A model generated the notes under the pieces. That model was not told the origin of the DNA and did no database searches. It saw only the letters and a list, made by a program, of their open reading frames with translations. A DNA stretch of 64,000 bases. Source: CAWIXB01 sp963839955 (GTDB lineage Bacteria; Actinomycetota; Actinomycetes; JACCUZ01). This document shows positions 1-8,834 of the stretch, in pieces (position 1 is the stretch's first letter; each line of letters begins with the position of its first letter). Where the stretch lies: the NCBI GenBank assembly GCA_963839955.1, contig CAWIXB010000001.1:744001-808000 (forward strand), in the 5' to 3' direction. Position numbers and translations under genes: made by a program.

Positions 1-527
1 TCGAGCTGTCGCTTGGCGACCCAGATCGACTCGAGGTCGATGGCTGGCAGTGCCTGGATCAGCAGGCCCAGGTTGCTGGCCGTCGGGTGGGGGATCGCCG
101 CCGGGCCAGAAGCGAGGAGGGTGAGCGAGCGCATGGCCGTCGGGTCGGCCAGCGCCGCCGCACGCCCGACCAGGCCGCCGAACGAGTGGCCGAGCAGGTG
201 GGCGGGGCCGAGCAGCGACAGCAGGGCGAGCACGTCCGCGGCGTAGGACTTCACGTCGTACGACGAGGGGTTGCCGTCGCCGGGCGACTCCCACTGGCCG
301 GGCAGGTCGATGGCGGTCACGGCGAATCCCGCGTCGGCCAGCGGCGCGAGGACAGGAAGGAAATCCTCTTTCGAGCCGGTAAAGCCGGGCACGAGCAGCG
401 CGGGAGGCGCGGCGTCCTTGTCGGGGCCGGACGGACCGGCGACCAGGGCGGCGAGCTCGCCGCGCGCCGTCGTCAGGCGGGTCGGACGCACGCCGTCGGG
501 CAGATCGAGGTAGCGGGGAGTGCTCAC
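1..527 (-). CDS. alpha/beta hydrolase, 3' part cut by window edge
   Basis: Reads leftward from a GTG start (MSTPRYLDLPDGVRPTRL) and runs off the window, leaving about 175 residues. Near residue 50 is the oxyanion-type stretch VPGFTGSKEDF, and near residue 115 the nucleophile elbow GHSFGG with its serine. The order matches alpha/beta hydrolase fold lipases and esterases; the catalytic Asp and His would lie beyond the edge. It is divergent from the ParA gene with about 60 bp between starts. Substrate unknown. Family assignment is firm, function is not. Confidence 0.85.
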   Translation of the reverse strand, partial: MSTPRYLDLPDGVRPTRLTTARGELAALVAGPSGPDKDAAPPALLVPGFTGSKEDFLPVLAPLADAGFAVTAIDLPGQWESPGDGNPSSYDVKSYAADVLALLSLLGPAHLLGHSFGGLVGRAAALADPTAMRSLTLLASGPAAIPHPTASNLGLLIQALPAIDLESIWVAKRQL

Positions 528-589
528 GGTTCGAACGCTACCGGGCGGTCCCTTCCCCCTCGAACGCTGCATGTGTGAACAATGGCGCC

Positions 590-1342
590 GTGACCCGAAT
601 CATCGCGGTGGCCAACCAGAAGGGTGGCGTCGCCAAAACGACGACGGTCGCCTCGCTCGGCGCCGCGGCGGTGGAGCGCGGCCGCAAGGTGCTCGTCGTC
701 GACCTCGACGCACAGTCCTGTCTGACGTTCTCCTTGGGTCTCGACCCCGAGGCCGTCGAGCTGAGCGTCCATGACGTGCTGCTGGGCCGGGTCGGTGCCG
801 CAATGGCGATCCAGTCGACCGACGACGGCATGGACGTCCTGCCGGCCACCATCGAGCTCGCCGGCACCGAGGCACAGCTGCTCACGCGACCCGGTCGGGA
901 GTTCGCCCTGCGCACCGCGCTCGCCGACGTGTCGCCCGGCTACGACGTGATCCTGCTCGACTGCTCGCCCTCCCTCGGAGTGCTGACGCTCAACGCATTG
1001 ACGGCCGCGGACGAGCTCATCATCCCGTTGCAGTGCGAGATGCTCTCCCACCGCGGTGTCGGCCAGCTGCTCGACACCGTCCACGAGGTGCAACGCATCC
1101 TCAACCCTCGCCTCGATGTACTCGGTGTGCTGCCCACCATCTACGACAGTCGTACCAACCACGCGCGCGCCGTGCTCGCCGACGTGAGCGATCGCTACGA
1201 CCTGACCGTGATCGAGCCGCCGATCCCCAAGTCGGTGCGCTTTGCGGAGGCACCGGCCGCGGGCCGGTCGGTGCTGGCGACGGCGGGCCGGACGCGCGGT
1301 GCGGAGGCGTACCGCACCTTGGCCGAACGGCTCTTCGAGTGA
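590..1342 (+). CDS. ParA/Soj-family P-loop ATPase
   Basis: About 250 residues beginning MTRIIAVANQKGG, with the deviant Walker A KGGVAKTT at residues 10-17, the switch motif VDLDAQ near 41 and a hydrophobic Walker B (VILLDCSP). These define MinD/ParA-type ATPases that dimerise on ATP and act on DNA or cell-pole partners. No parB or centromere-like repeat is adjacent, so this is probably not the chromosome-segregation parA; it resembles the solitary ParA next to the RhlE gene in mycobacteria. A GTG at 575 is an in-frame alternative; 590 is preferred because family members begin right at the beta strand before Walker A. Confidence 0.9.
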   Translation: MTRIIAVANQKGGVAKTTTVASLGAAAVERGRKVLVVDLDAQSCLTFSLGLDPEAVELSVHDVLLGRVGAAMAIQSTDDGMDVLPATIELAGTEAQLLTRPGREFALRTALADVSPGYDVILLDCSPSLGVLTLNALTAADELIIPLQCEMLSHRGVGQLLDTVHEVQRILNPRLDVLGVLPTIYDSRTNHARAVLADVSDRYDLTVIEPPIPKSVRFAEAPAAGRSVLATAGRTRGAEAYRTLAERLFE

Positions 1343-1370
1343 CGCCCGCGACCGTGCTGCTGGAGACGGG

Positions 1371-1688
1371 ATGAGTGACGAGACGGGCTTCGACCGGCTC
1401 CGGCGCCGCGGCCCGCACGCATCGTCGAACGGTCAGGCACTGGGCCGGCCGAGCGACCCGCAGGGCCGGCGCTCGATCTACAGCGTGGCTCCTCAGGAGC
1501 CACCCTTCGGCGCGGTGACCGTCAACTGCTCCCGTTGCGGGCGCACGAGTGTGATCTCGCCGCAGAAGGTGCTGACGTTGGCGGTGCCCTCGTTGCACCT
1601 GCCGTTCATCCGCCGCGACCACCCGTCGTGGATGCGCTGCCCGTCCTGCCGCCACCGCACCTGGGTCCGCCTCAGGCTCAAGCTCTGA
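1371..1688 (+). CDS. conserved actinobacterial zinc-ribbon protein
   Basis: 105 residues from an ATG 28 bp after the ParA gene. The N-terminal half is polar and probably disordered. The C-terminal half has two CxxC knuckles (CSRCG and CPSCR) about 45 residues apart, consistent with one zinc ribbon. It probably shares a transcript with the ParA gene upstream. I do not recognise a function; similar short zinc-ribbon proteins next to ParA and RhlE genes occur in actinobacteria. DNA, RNA or protein binding are all possible. Confidence 0.75.
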   Translation: MSDETGFDRLRRRGPHASSNGQALGRPSDPQGRRSIYSVAPQEPPFGAVTVNCSRCGRTSVISPQKVLTLAVPSLHLPFIRRDHPSWMRCPSCRHRTWVRLRLKL

Positions 1689-1708
1689 GCAGCCACCCAA
1701 CCTCCGGT

Positions 1709-1814
1709 GATCGCAACTACGCCCCACAAAGGCACCCGACCCGATGTGCCGCGCGGGTGCTTCACGCGGCCGGACCGTTCGGTTGTCTCGGCTTTGTGGG
1801 GGCGCATTGCGATC
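1709..1814. repeat. dispersed intergenic inverted repeat, copy A
   Basis: Bounded by GATCGCAA on the left and its complement TTGCGATC on the right. Inside these, GCCCCACAAAG on the left pairs with CTTTGTGGGG on the right, leaving a GC-rich loop of about 50 nt. Two other copies of the same length lie at 20859-20963 and 28496-28600. It sits between convergent genes, in the 165-bp gap after the zinc-ribbon gene. Confidence 0.75.
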
Positions 1815-1853
1815 TTGAGCGGTTAGCTGATCGTCGCGGTCGAACAGCGGACG

Positions 1854-3557
1854 CTAGTCCGAGGGAGCCGAGTCCGGCTGCTCGCTCTTCGTGGCCTCGC
1901 CGCCGCGGGTGCGACCGCGTCCACCGCGCCGGCGCCGCCGGGCCGGGCGATCTGCCCCCGACGCCGTGCCGCCCTCGGCGTCGGCGCCGGAGACAGGGGC
2001 AGATCCGGCTGCGGCTGCACTGTCCGCCGAGACAGCTACACCGTCGGCGGCCTGGCCGGCGCCGCGGGTGCGCTGCCGTTGCCGGTTGCGGCGCGGGCGC
2101 GCCTCGCGCTCGGGTCCGCTGTCCCGGCTGCCGCCACCACTGCCAGCGTCGCGGCTGCCCTTGTCCCGTCCACTGCCAGCATCGGGGCTGCTTTTGTCCC
2201 GTCCGCCGCCGCTGTCTCGACCACCGCTGCGGGCCGACCCCCGGCCGCCGCGGGCCTCGCCGCGACCCGCCGCCCGGCCCGTCTCGCCCAGGTCCTCGAC
2301 CTTCTCGGCGTCGAGTCCGGCGCGGGTCCGCTTGCTGCGGGGGAGCACACCGGTCGCGTCGCGCGGGATCTCCAGCTCCTCGTAGAGGTGGTCCGAGCTC
2401 GAGTAGGTCTCCTCGGGCGGGCCGAAGCCGAGGTCGAGTGCCTTGTCGATGAGCGCCCACTTGGGCAGGTCGTCCCAGTCGACGAATGTGATAGCGGTGC
2501 CGGACGCGCCGGCCCGCGCCGTACGCCCGATGCGGTGCAGGTAGGTCTTCTCGTCGTCGGGGCACTGGAAGTTGATGACGTGCGTGATGTCCTGCACGTC
2601 GATGCCGCGAGCGGCCACGTCGGTGGCGACCAGCACGTCGACCTTTCCGCTGCGGAACGCGCGCAGCGCCTGCTCGCGCGCGCCCTGGCCGAGGTCGCCG
2701 TGCACCGCACCGGCCGCGAAGCCGCGGTCGATCAGGTCGTCGGCCACTTTGGCCGCGGTGCGCTTGGTGCGGCAGAACACGAGCGTGAGCCCGCGGCCGT
2801 CGGCCTGCAGGATGCGCGCGAGCATCTCGACCTTGTCCATCGCGTGCGCGCGGAACATGTGCTGCTCGACGGCTTTGACCGTCTGCCCGTCGTCGTCGGG
2901 GTCGACGGCGCGGATGTGCGTCGGGTGGTGCATGTACTGGCGGGCGAGCGCGATCACCTGGCCGGGCATCGTCGCCGAGAACAGCATCGTGTGACGGCCC
3001 GCGGGCACCAGTCGAACGATGCGCTCGACGTCGGGCAGGAAGCCCAGGTCGAGCATCTCGTCGGCCTCGTCGAGGACCAGCGTGCGCACGTGTCCCAGGT
3101 CGAGGTGGCCTTGCTTGGCGAGGTCGATGAGCCGGCCCGGTGTGCCGACGACGACGTCGATGCCCTTGCGCAGCGCCTCTACCTGCGGCTCGTAGGCGCG
3201 CCCGCCGTAGACCGAGAGCGTGCGTACCTTGCGGCGGGTCGCGGCCTTCTGCAGGTCGCCGGTCACCTGCACGCACAGCTCGCGCGTGGGGACCACCACG
3301 AGGGCCTGCGGCTTGCCCGCGGTCGGCAGGTCCTCGTAGCCCTCCTCGCCGGGGGCGGTCACGTTCTGCAGCAGCGGGATGCCGAAGCCGAGCGTCTTAC
3401 CGGTGCCGGTCTTGGCCTGGCCGATGATGTCGTGGCCGTGCAGGGCCACCGGCAGGGTGAGGGACTGGATCGGGAAAGCGTGGGTGATGCCGACGTCGTT
3501 CAGGGACTCCACGGTGGCGGGGAGGACCCCCAACTCGGCAAAGGTCGGGATATGCAG
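1854..3557 (-). CDS. rhlE: DEAD-box RNA helicase, RhlE/CshA-type
   Basis: 567 residues. All core motifs are present in order: Q-motif region FPIQ, Walker A AKTGTGKT (about 48-55), PTREL, TPGRLID, DEADEMLDLGF, SAT (LFSATMP), ARGIDVQD and HRIGRTARAG. The last ~170 residues are low complexity, rich in Gly, Arg, Asp and Ser, and end in a basic tail, as in actinobacterial RhlE-like helicases that bind structured RNA. There is no ATG or GTG in frame upstream of the conserved PTFAELGVLP. The first TTG (3533) lies inside this conserved segment and lacks a Shine-Dalgarno, whereas a CTG at 3557 has AAGAAGGAG six bases before it, so I place the start there. An upstream frameshift is the alternative. Confidence 0.88.
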   Translation of the reverse strand: MHIPTFAELGVLPATVESLNDVGITHAFPIQSLTLPVALHGHDIIGQAKTGTGKTLGFGIPLLQNVTAPGEEGYEDLPTAGKPQALVVVPTRELCVQVTGDLQKAATRRKVRTLSVYGGRAYEPQVEALRKGIDVVVGTPGRLIDLAKQGHLDLGHVRTLVLDEADEMLDLGFLPDVERIVRLVPAGRHTMLFSATMPGQVIALARQYMHHPTHIRAVDPDDDGQTVKAVEQHMFRAHAMDKVEMLARILQADGRGLTLVFCRTKRTAAKVADDLIDRGFAAGAVHGDLGQGAREQALRAFRSGKVDVLVATDVAARGIDVQDITHVINFQCPDDEKTYLHRIGRTARAGASGTAITFVDWDDLPKWALIDKALDLGFGPPEETYSSSDHLYEELEIPRDATGVLPRSKRTRAGLDAEKVEDLGETGRAAGRGEARGGRGSARSGGRDSGGGRDKSSPDAGSGRDKGSRDAGSGGGSRDSGPEREARPRRNRQRQRTRGAGQAADGVAVSADSAAAAGSAPVSGADAEGGTASGADRPARRRRRGGRGRTRGGEATKSEQPDSAPSD

Positions 3558-3563
3558 GACGTG

Positions 3564-3572
3564 CTCCTTCTT
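3564..3572 (-). promoter_or_regulatory. strong Shine-Dalgarno deciding a CTG start
   Basis: On the minus strand the sequence AAGAAGGAG is followed by CACGTC and then CTG. It is the only good ribosome-binding site upstream of the helicase frame. The in-frame stop further upstream is at 3657-3659, with no ATG, GTG or TTG between it and 3533. Confidence 0.6.
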
Positions 3573-3725
3573 CGATGCCGTACGTCCGGGGCCGCACGCC
3601 GGAACGCCGGCGGGCCGCGCGGGAGGCGCAGGCTTTGGTCGGAGCCGATCGGTCCTTCATGTCATCGCCGGGCGACCGGGCATCCGTTCGACCACCACAG
3701 GTTACCTGGTCGGTACGCTGCGGAG

Positions 3726-4445
3726 GTGACGCAGCAGCCCGCCACGCACGATCCAGGCCACGCGCCCGGGGCGCCGGAGAACGCCGACCGGGCCTACCAC
3801 GACGCCGTCGTCGATCTGCTCGGCGCGCTGGCCTATGGCGAGCTGACCGCGTTCGAGCGCCTCGCCGACGACGCCTCGTTCGCCCCGACCATCGCCGACA
3901 AGGCGGCGCTCGCGGCGATGGCGGTCGCCGAGTACAACCACTTCGCGCTGCTCCGCGACGGCATCGCGGCGCTCGGAGCGTCGCCCGACCACGCCATGGA
4001 GCCGTTCGTCGAGGCGCTCGAGGCCTTCCACGCCCGAACAGCGCCCGGCGACTGGCTCGAGGGCCTGGTCAAGGCCTACGTCGGTGACGGCATCGCCGAG
4101 GACTTCTACCGCGAGGTCTCGGCCTACCTCGACCCGGCCGACCGTGACCTGGTGCTGAGGGTGCTCGAGGACACCGGGCACTCGCAGTTCGCGGTGGCGA
4201 GGGTGCGCGCGGCCATCGAGGTCGACCCCCGGCTGGCCGGTCGGCTCGCCCTCTGGGGCCGGCGGCTGGTCGGCGAGGCGCTGAGCCAGGCCCAGCGGGT
4301 GGCCGCCGAGCGCGACAGCCTCGCCTCGCTGCTGGTGGGCGGGCTCAACCGGCCGGGCGCCGATCTCGCCGAGGTGGGGCGGATGTTCGCCCGGCTCACC
4401 GAGAACCACACGAGGCGGATGGCGGCGCTGGGCCTGTCGGCCTGA
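3726..4445 (+). CDS. ferritin-like fold protein (Rv3210c type)
   Basis: 239 residues from a GTG start, all-alpha, with ExxH pairs typical of di-iron carboxylate proteins: AEYNHF near residue 75 and a second Glu/His helix (EDTGHSQF) near 155. It matches the ferritin-like family of the MiaE-like group beside RhlE in mycobacteria. The substrate is unknown; a tRNA-hydroxylase-like role is conceivable but unproven. It is divergent from the RhlE-type gene across a gap of about 170 bp that must hold both promoters. Confidence 0.8.
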   Translation: MTQQPATHDPGHAPGAPENADRAYHDAVVDLLGALAYGELTAFERLADDASFAPTIADKAALAAMAVAEYNHFALLRDGIAALGASPDHAMEPFVEALEAFHARTAPGDWLEGLVKAYVGDGIAEDFYREVSAYLDPADRDLVLRVLEDTGHSQFAVARVRAAIEVDPRLAGRLALWGRRLVGEALSQAQRVAAERDSLASLLVGGLNRPGADLAEVGRMFARLTENHTRRMAALGLSA

Positions 4446-4466
4446 CGCGCTGCATCGCGACCCGCG

Positions 4467-4694
4467 TCACATCGCGCCGAAACCGACTCTGCGCGCTTCC
4501 GGCTCGCCGATCTCGACGTACGCGAGCTTGTCGGCGGGCACCACCACGCGCCGGCCCTTCTCGTCGGTGAGCGAGAGGATCCTGCTCTCGCCCGTCAGCG
4601 CCTCGGACACCGCGTCGGTGATCGTCTCCGTGGTCTCCGGGCTGTCCAGGAGGAGCTCGCGCGAGGCGTGCTGTACGCCGATCCTGACCTCCAC
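4467..4694 (-). CDS. DUF3107 family small protein
   Basis: 75 residues (MEVRIGVQHASREL and onward), start GTG with GGAGGT six bases upstream. It corresponds to the DUF3107 family found beside the TetR gene in mycobacteria (Rv3208A). Acidic N-terminal half, conserved VVVPADKLAYVEIG near the C-terminus. The fold is a small alpha/beta domain; function unknown. It follows the TetR gene on the same strand with a 97-bp gap. Confidence 0.85.
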   Translation of the reverse strand: MEVRIGVQHASRELLLDSPETTETITDAVSEALTGESRILSLTDEKGRRVVVPADKLAYVEIGEPEARRVGFGAM

Positions 4695-4746
4695 ATGGAC
4701 CTCCGGATTGCGGGTTGAGCCGTGCGGGACAGCCGGCGACAATGCC

Positions 4747-4777
4747 GTCGACAAGGGAAGGGTCGTCGACAAGGGAA
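4747..4777. repeat. short direct repeat with GTCGAC cores
   Basis: GTCGACAAGGGAA occurs at 4747-4759 and again at 4765-4777, an 18-bp period, in the gap between the TetR gene and the DUF3107 gene. Each unit contains the 6-bp palindrome GTCGAC. Possibly an operator, possibly chance. Confidence 0.4.
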
Positions 4778-4791
4778 AGGCTAGTCGAGCC

Positions 4792-5421
4792 TCAACCCGG
4801 TTCACCGGTGAGGGGGAAGCCGCCGATGCCGCGCCAGGACAGGCTGGCGAGCAGGCGGGCGGCCGCGTCGCGCGGGATCGACCCGTCCGTCGCGAGCCAG
4901 TAGCGCGCGGCGACCTGGGCCATCCCGGTGAGGCCCACCCCGAGCAGCCGGGCCTCCTCCGCCGGCAGGCCGGCGTCCTCGCGGATCACCTCGCTGATCG
5001 CCTGGGCGCACTGCGCGGTGACGCCGTCGACCCGGTCGCGCACGGCGGCCTGGTTGGTGAGGTCGGACTCGAAGACGAGCCGGAACGCGCCACCGTCCTC
5101 GTCGACGAAGCGGAAGTAGGCCGCGATCGTGGCGGCAACCCGTGCCTTGTTGTCGGTCGTCGACGCGAGCGCCTCACGGACGGCGGCGACCATCGCCTCG
5201 GCATGCTGGTCGAGCAGGGCCAGGTAGAGCTCGAACTTGCCGGGGAAGTGCTGGTAGAGCACGGGCTTGCTGACGCCGGCTCGCTCGGCGATGTCGTCCA
5301 TGGCGGCGGCGTGGTAGCCCTGCGCCACGAACACCTCTTGTGCCGCGCCGAGGAGCTGCGTGCGGCGCGCCGATCGCGGTAGCCGTGCGCTGCGGGTCCG
5401 GATGTCGGGTGGGGTCGCCAA
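4792..5421 (-). CDS. TetR/AcrR-family transcriptional regulator
   Basis: 209 residues from a TTG start with AGGAG seven bases upstream. N-terminal helix-turn-helix of TetR type: RRTQLLGAAQEVF, then MDDIAERAGVSKPVLYQHF near residues 30-55. The C-terminal ligand domain is helical and of normal length. It corresponds in position to mycobacterial Rv3208. Target genes are unknown; the nearest co-directional gene is DUF3107, and the acidic small ORF lies upstream. Confidence 0.9.
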   Translation of the reverse strand: MATPPDIRTRSARLPRSARRTQLLGAAQEVFVAQGYHAAAMDDIAERAGVSKPVLYQHFPGKFELYLALLDQHAEAMVAAVREALASTTDNKARVAATIAAYFRFVDEDGGAFRLVFESDLTNQAAVRDRVDGVTAQCAQAISEVIREDAGLPAEEARLLGVGLTGMAQVAARYWLATDGSIPRDAAARLLASLSWRGIGGFPLTGEPG

Positions 5422-5473
5422 GGAGGGGCTCCTCACCTCGGTTGGACAGAACGGGACGATCCTACGTGGGCGT

Positions 5474-5662
5474 TCACCCTTCGGCGGGGTACTCGTCGTC
5501 GCCGAGGCCGACCACCTGCTCCTGCTCTGCCCGGTCCGCCGGGTCGACCTCGTCCGAGCCCTCGCCCGGAGCGTCCGTGCCGCGGGTGTCCTCGTCGTCG
5601 AGGACATCCGCCTGCTGCTCGGCGAGGTCCGCCTCGGGGGTCTCAGGTGCCTGGTCCGACAT
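5474..5662 (-). CDS. small acidic hypothetical protein
   Basis: 62 residues, very rich in Asp and Glu (about one third), no cysteine or hydrophobic segment, so probably disordered. Supported by a strong Shine-Dalgarno (GGAGGAG, five bases before ATG). It lies upstream of the TetR gene on the same strand. No domain recognised. Confidence 0.6.
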   Translation of the reverse strand: MSDQAPETPEADLAEQQADVLDDEDTRGTDAPGEGSDEVDPADRAEQEQVVGLGDDEYPAEG

Positions 5663-5749
5663 GCCCTCTCCTCCCGTCGTCGAGGTGCCCGGGTAAGGGT
5701 AGGTCCGCGGACGCCCTCCGAACCGCCGCCAGCCTGTCAGACTCGTCGC

Positions 5750-6508
5750 GTGACCGTGACGCAGCACCGCGAGCTGGTCGCCGCCCTGCTCTCGGTCGGC
5801 GGCGTGGCCGAGGCGTCCATCGAGCCCGACGACGTCGGCGGCCCGGGCACGCTGCGGCTCCAGCTGCACTCCGGGGTCGACGATGTGGCCGTGGCCGGGG
5901 CCGTCAACAAGCTGTTGCGGTCCCGGTTCGGGCTCGCCGTCGACGCCGACCGGGTGCGCACGGTCGACGAGCCCACCTCCGCCGAGCGGCCCGAAGGTGC
6001 CCACACCCCGATGGTGAGCTCGATGATCGAGTCGGTGCGCCCCGTTGCCCCAGCCCCGGTCGCGGAGCACCTCGCCACCCAGGTCGCCCAGATCCCCGCC
6101 ATCGAGGTCGCCGGCCCCGGACGGCTCACCATCGAGGCGGTGCAGTTGAACTCGGCCGGGCTCGGGGCGACCGCCACCGTGACGCTCGGCCTCGACAGCC
6201 GGTCGGTGGACGGCGTGGCAGAGGCGGCTGCGACGCCCACCGGCGGGCCCCGCCTGGTCGCCCACGCGGCGCTGCGCGCCGTGGAGGCAGTCGTCGACGG
6301 ACGGGCGCGCTTCGACGTCGAGCACGTGGAGGTGGCGACGACCGGACCGGAGCGGGTCGTGCTGGTGGTGGTGACGCTGGTCTCCGAACGCGGCAGCGAG
6401 CGGCTCACCGGTGCCGCCGTGGTCCGCGACGACGCACAGCTTTCCGTGGTCCGGGCGGTGCTCGCCGCGATCAACCGGCGCCTCGAGCCGTTGCTGGCCG
6501 GGTCGTGA
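5750..6508 (+). CDS. conserved hypothetical actinobacterial protein
   Basis: 252 residues from GTG (MTVTQHRELVAALLSVGG). No transmembrane segment or catalytic motif seen. Two alpha/beta-like halves: an N-terminal region ending in a helix with NKLLRSRFGLAV, and a C-terminal region with alternating hydrophobic strands (VVLVVVTLVSERG). Its stop overlaps the next gene's start (GTGA), so the two are translationally coupled, hinting at a shared process. Function not recognised. Confidence 0.75.
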   Translation: MTVTQHRELVAALLSVGGVAEASIEPDDVGGPGTLRLQLHSGVDDVAVAGAVNKLLRSRFGLAVDADRVRTVDEPTSAERPEGAHTPMVSSMIESVRPVAPAPVAEHLATQVAQIPAIEVAGPGRLTIEAVQLNSAGLGATATVTLGLDSRSVDGVAEAAATPTGGPRLVAHAALRAVEAVVDGRARFDVEHVEVATTGPERVVLVVVTLVSERGSERLTGAAVVRDDAQLSVVRAVLAAINRRLEPLLAGS

Positions 6509-7446
6509 GCGAGGCGCATCCCCGAATGTACGGCGGTGACCTGGCCACGGCGGGCGAGGTCCTCCCGCCGTGGCCGGGAGCGCTGACCGACCTCGGCACG
6601 GCCACGTTGCACGTCCGCCGGGCCGAACCGACCTCCCCCGACGCCGAACCCGCGGTGCTCGTGCACGGGCTCGGCGGGTCGTCGACGAACTGGACCGACC
6701 TGATGGGGCTGCTGCGTGACCGGGTCGACGCGGTGGCACCCGACCTGCCGGGGTTCGGCTGGTCGCCGCCGCCGCGCGGCCACGACTACTCCATCGAGGC
6801 CCATTCGCGGGCGGTCGCCACCCTGATCGAGGCTGGTGACCGCGGGCCCGTCCATCTCATGGGCAACTCGCTGGGAGGGACGGTTTCGGTGCTCGTAGCC
6901 GCCTACCGTCCCGACCTGGTTCGCACGCTCACCCTCGTCTCGCCGGCCCTTCCGGTGCTCCGGCCGCGGGCCTCGAACGCGCACCTGCCGGCCCTGGCCG
7001 TGCCGTTCGTCGGCCAGCGGCTGGCTCGCCGACTCGGGCGGTTTCCGGTCGAGCAGCGGGTGCGCGCGACGCTCGCTCTCTGCTACGCCGACCCCTCGCG
7101 GGTGCCCGGCCAGCGGGTGCGGGAGGCGGTGGCCGAGGCCTCGCGTCGCGCCCGGCTCGACCACGAGTCCGATGCCCTGCTGGCCTCGCTGCGCAGCCTG
7201 CTCGCGGCGTACTTCCGCTCCGGCGAGCGGTCGCTGTGGACCGTCGCCGGGCGCGTGCAGGCGCCCACCCAGCTCTTCTACGGCCAGCGCGACCGGCTGG
7301 TGGACCCGCGCACCGGGCCGCGGGCCGCCCGGGTGATCAGCGGGTCGCGGCTCGTGCAGCTGCCCGACAGCGGTCACGTCTCGCAGATGGAGCACCCGGA
7401 GTACGTCGCCGCCGCCGTACGCCGCTTCCTCGACATCCCTCGCTGA
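6505..7446 (+). CDS. alpha/beta hydrolase (MhpC/LipV-like)
   Basis: 313 residues. HGLGGSSTNW near residue 57 forms the oxyanion loop, GNSLGG near 120 is the nucleophile elbow, an acidic residue follows in QRDRLVDP near 260, and the late SGHVSQMEHP supplies the catalytic His. This is a complete catalytic triad layout. Cytosolic, no signal peptide. Start GTG overlaps the upstream stop by four bases. Substrate unknown; esterase or lipase is likeliest. A hydrolase also occurs in this neighbourhood in mycobacteria. Confidence 0.88.
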   Translation: MSEAHPRMYGGDLATAGEVLPPWPGALTDLGTATLHVRRAEPTSPDAEPAVLVHGLGGSSTNWTDLMGLLRDRVDAVAPDLPGFGWSPPPRGHDYSIEAHSRAVATLIEAGDRGPVHLMGNSLGGTVSVLVAAYRPDLVRTLTLVSPALPVLRPRASNAHLPALAVPFVGQRLARRLGRFPVEQRVRATLALCYADPSRVPGQRVREAVAEASRRARLDHESDALLASLRSLLAAYFRSGERSLWTVAGRVQAPTQLFYGQRDRLVDPRTGPRAARVISGSRLVQLPDSGHVSQMEHPEYVAAAVRRFLDIPR

Positions 7447-7580
7447 GGCCCTGCGGGCCCCGCGGTAGCCCGTCCATATCCTGGGTAGGACGGAATCTCG
7501 TAGAGCCCGCCACGGTTCCCATAAGTGTCGCGGCGCGCAGCGCTGCCCGAGATGGCCTCGTACGTCCTGGAGGAAACCCC

Positions 7581-8771
7581 GTGTCCTTGCCCCCGCTCGT
7601 GGAGCCGGCCGACGACCTCACCGTCGCCGAGGTGCGCCGCTACTCGCGCCACCTGATCATCCCCGACATCGGCATGACCGGCCAGAAACGGCTGAAGAAC
7701 GCCAAGGTCCTGGTGGTCGGCGCCGGCGGCCTCGGCTCGCCCGCGCTGCTCTACCTGGCCGCGGCCGGCGTGGGCACGCTGGGCATCATCGACTTCGACG
7801 TCGTCGACGAGTCGAACCTGCAGCGCCAGATCATCCACGGCCAGTCGGACATCGGGCGGCCGAAGGCGGTGTCGGCCAAGGAGTCGATCCAGGAGGCCAA
7901 CCCGTTCGTCGACGTGGTGCTGCACGAGGAGCGGCTCGACTCGACCAACGCGCTGGACATCTTCGCCCCCTACGACCTCATCGTCGACGGCACTGACAAC
8001 TTCGCCACCCGCTACCTGGTCAACGACGCGTGCGTGCTGCTCGGCAAGCCCTACGTGTGGGGCTCGATCTACCGCTTCGACGGTCAGGCCAGCGTCTTCT
8101 GGGCGAACGCGCCCGATGGCACCGCGCCCTGCTATCGCTGCCTCTACCCCGAGCCCCCGCCCCCCGGCATGGTGCCGTCGTGCGCCGAGGGCGGCGTGCT
8201 GGGTGTGCTGTGCGCGTCGATCGGTTCGATCCAGGTCAACGAGGCCATCAAGCTCATCACCGGTGTCGGTGAGCCGCTCGTCGGCCGACTGATGGTCTAC
8301 GACGCGCTCGAGATGAGCTACCGCAACGTCAACGTGCGCAAGGACCCCGAGTGCGCGGTCTGCGGCAAGAACCCGACGGTCACCGAGCTGATCGACTACG
8401 ACGAGTTCTGCGGCACGATCAGCAACGAGGCCGCCGACGCAGCGCGCGGATCGACGATCTCGGTGACGGACCTCGAGGCCATGATCGGCCGCGGCGACAA
8501 GATCCACCTCGTCGACGTACGCGAGCCCAACGAGTTCGAGATCGTGTCGATCCCCGGCGCCACCCTGGTGCCCAAGGACCGGATCCTCTCGGGACAGGCG
8601 CTTGTCGACCTGCCGCAGGACCGCAAGGTCGTCCTCTACTGCAAGTCGGGGCAGCGCTCCGCCGAGGCACTCGCGGTGGTCAAGGGCGCCGGCTTCGCCG
8701 ACGCCGTGCACGTGGGTGGCGGCGTGATCGCGTGGGCAAGACAGGTCGACCCGTCACTGCCGACCTACTGA
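7581..8771 (+). CDS. moeZ: adenylyltransferase/sulfurtransferase MoeZ
   Basis: 396 residues. The N-terminal ThiF/MoeB E1-like domain has the nucleotide-binding GAGGLGS near residue 48, DFDVVDESNLQRQ, and zinc-binding CYRC plus CAVCG. The C-terminal rhodanese domain has the active loop YCKSGQRS with catalytic Cys near 355. MoeZ activates the C-terminal Gly-Gly of ubiquitin-like sulfur carriers (MoaD2, CysO, ThiS types) as adenylates and then thiocarboxylates them. GTG start with GGAGG seven bases upstream. No carrier gene is adjacent; moaE at 41410 is a downstream user of such chemistry. Confidence 0.95.
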   Translation: MSLPPLVEPADDLTVAEVRRYSRHLIIPDIGMTGQKRLKNAKVLVVGAGGLGSPALLYLAAAGVGTLGIIDFDVVDESNLQRQIIHGQSDIGRPKAVSAKESIQEANPFVDVVLHEERLDSTNALDIFAPYDLIVDGTDNFATRYLVNDACVLLGKPYVWGSIYRFDGQASVFWANAPDGTAPCYRCLYPEPPPPGMVPSCAEGGVLGVLCASIGSIQVNEAIKLITGVGEPLVGRLMVYDALEMSYRNVNVRKDPECAVCGKNPTVTELIDYDEFCGTISNEAADAARGSTISVTDLEAMIGRGDKIHLVDVREPNEFEIVSIPGATLVPKDRILSGQALVDLPQDRKVVLYCKSGQRSAEALAVVKGAGFADAVHVGGGVIAWARQVDPSLPTY

Positions 8772-8834
8772 GCGGACTCCGCCGCGCGCCGCGTCCTCTC
8801 CGGTCCGGGAGCAAAGATTCGCCAAGATAGGAGC

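Noticed and set aside
575..1342. Chromosome-partition parABS locus
   Set aside because: No parB, no parS sites and no origin genes next to the ParA-family gene.
2079..3725. Plus-strand extension upstream of the ferritin-like gene
   Set aside because: Antisense to the RhlE-type helicase; the ferritin fold begins after the GTG at 3726.
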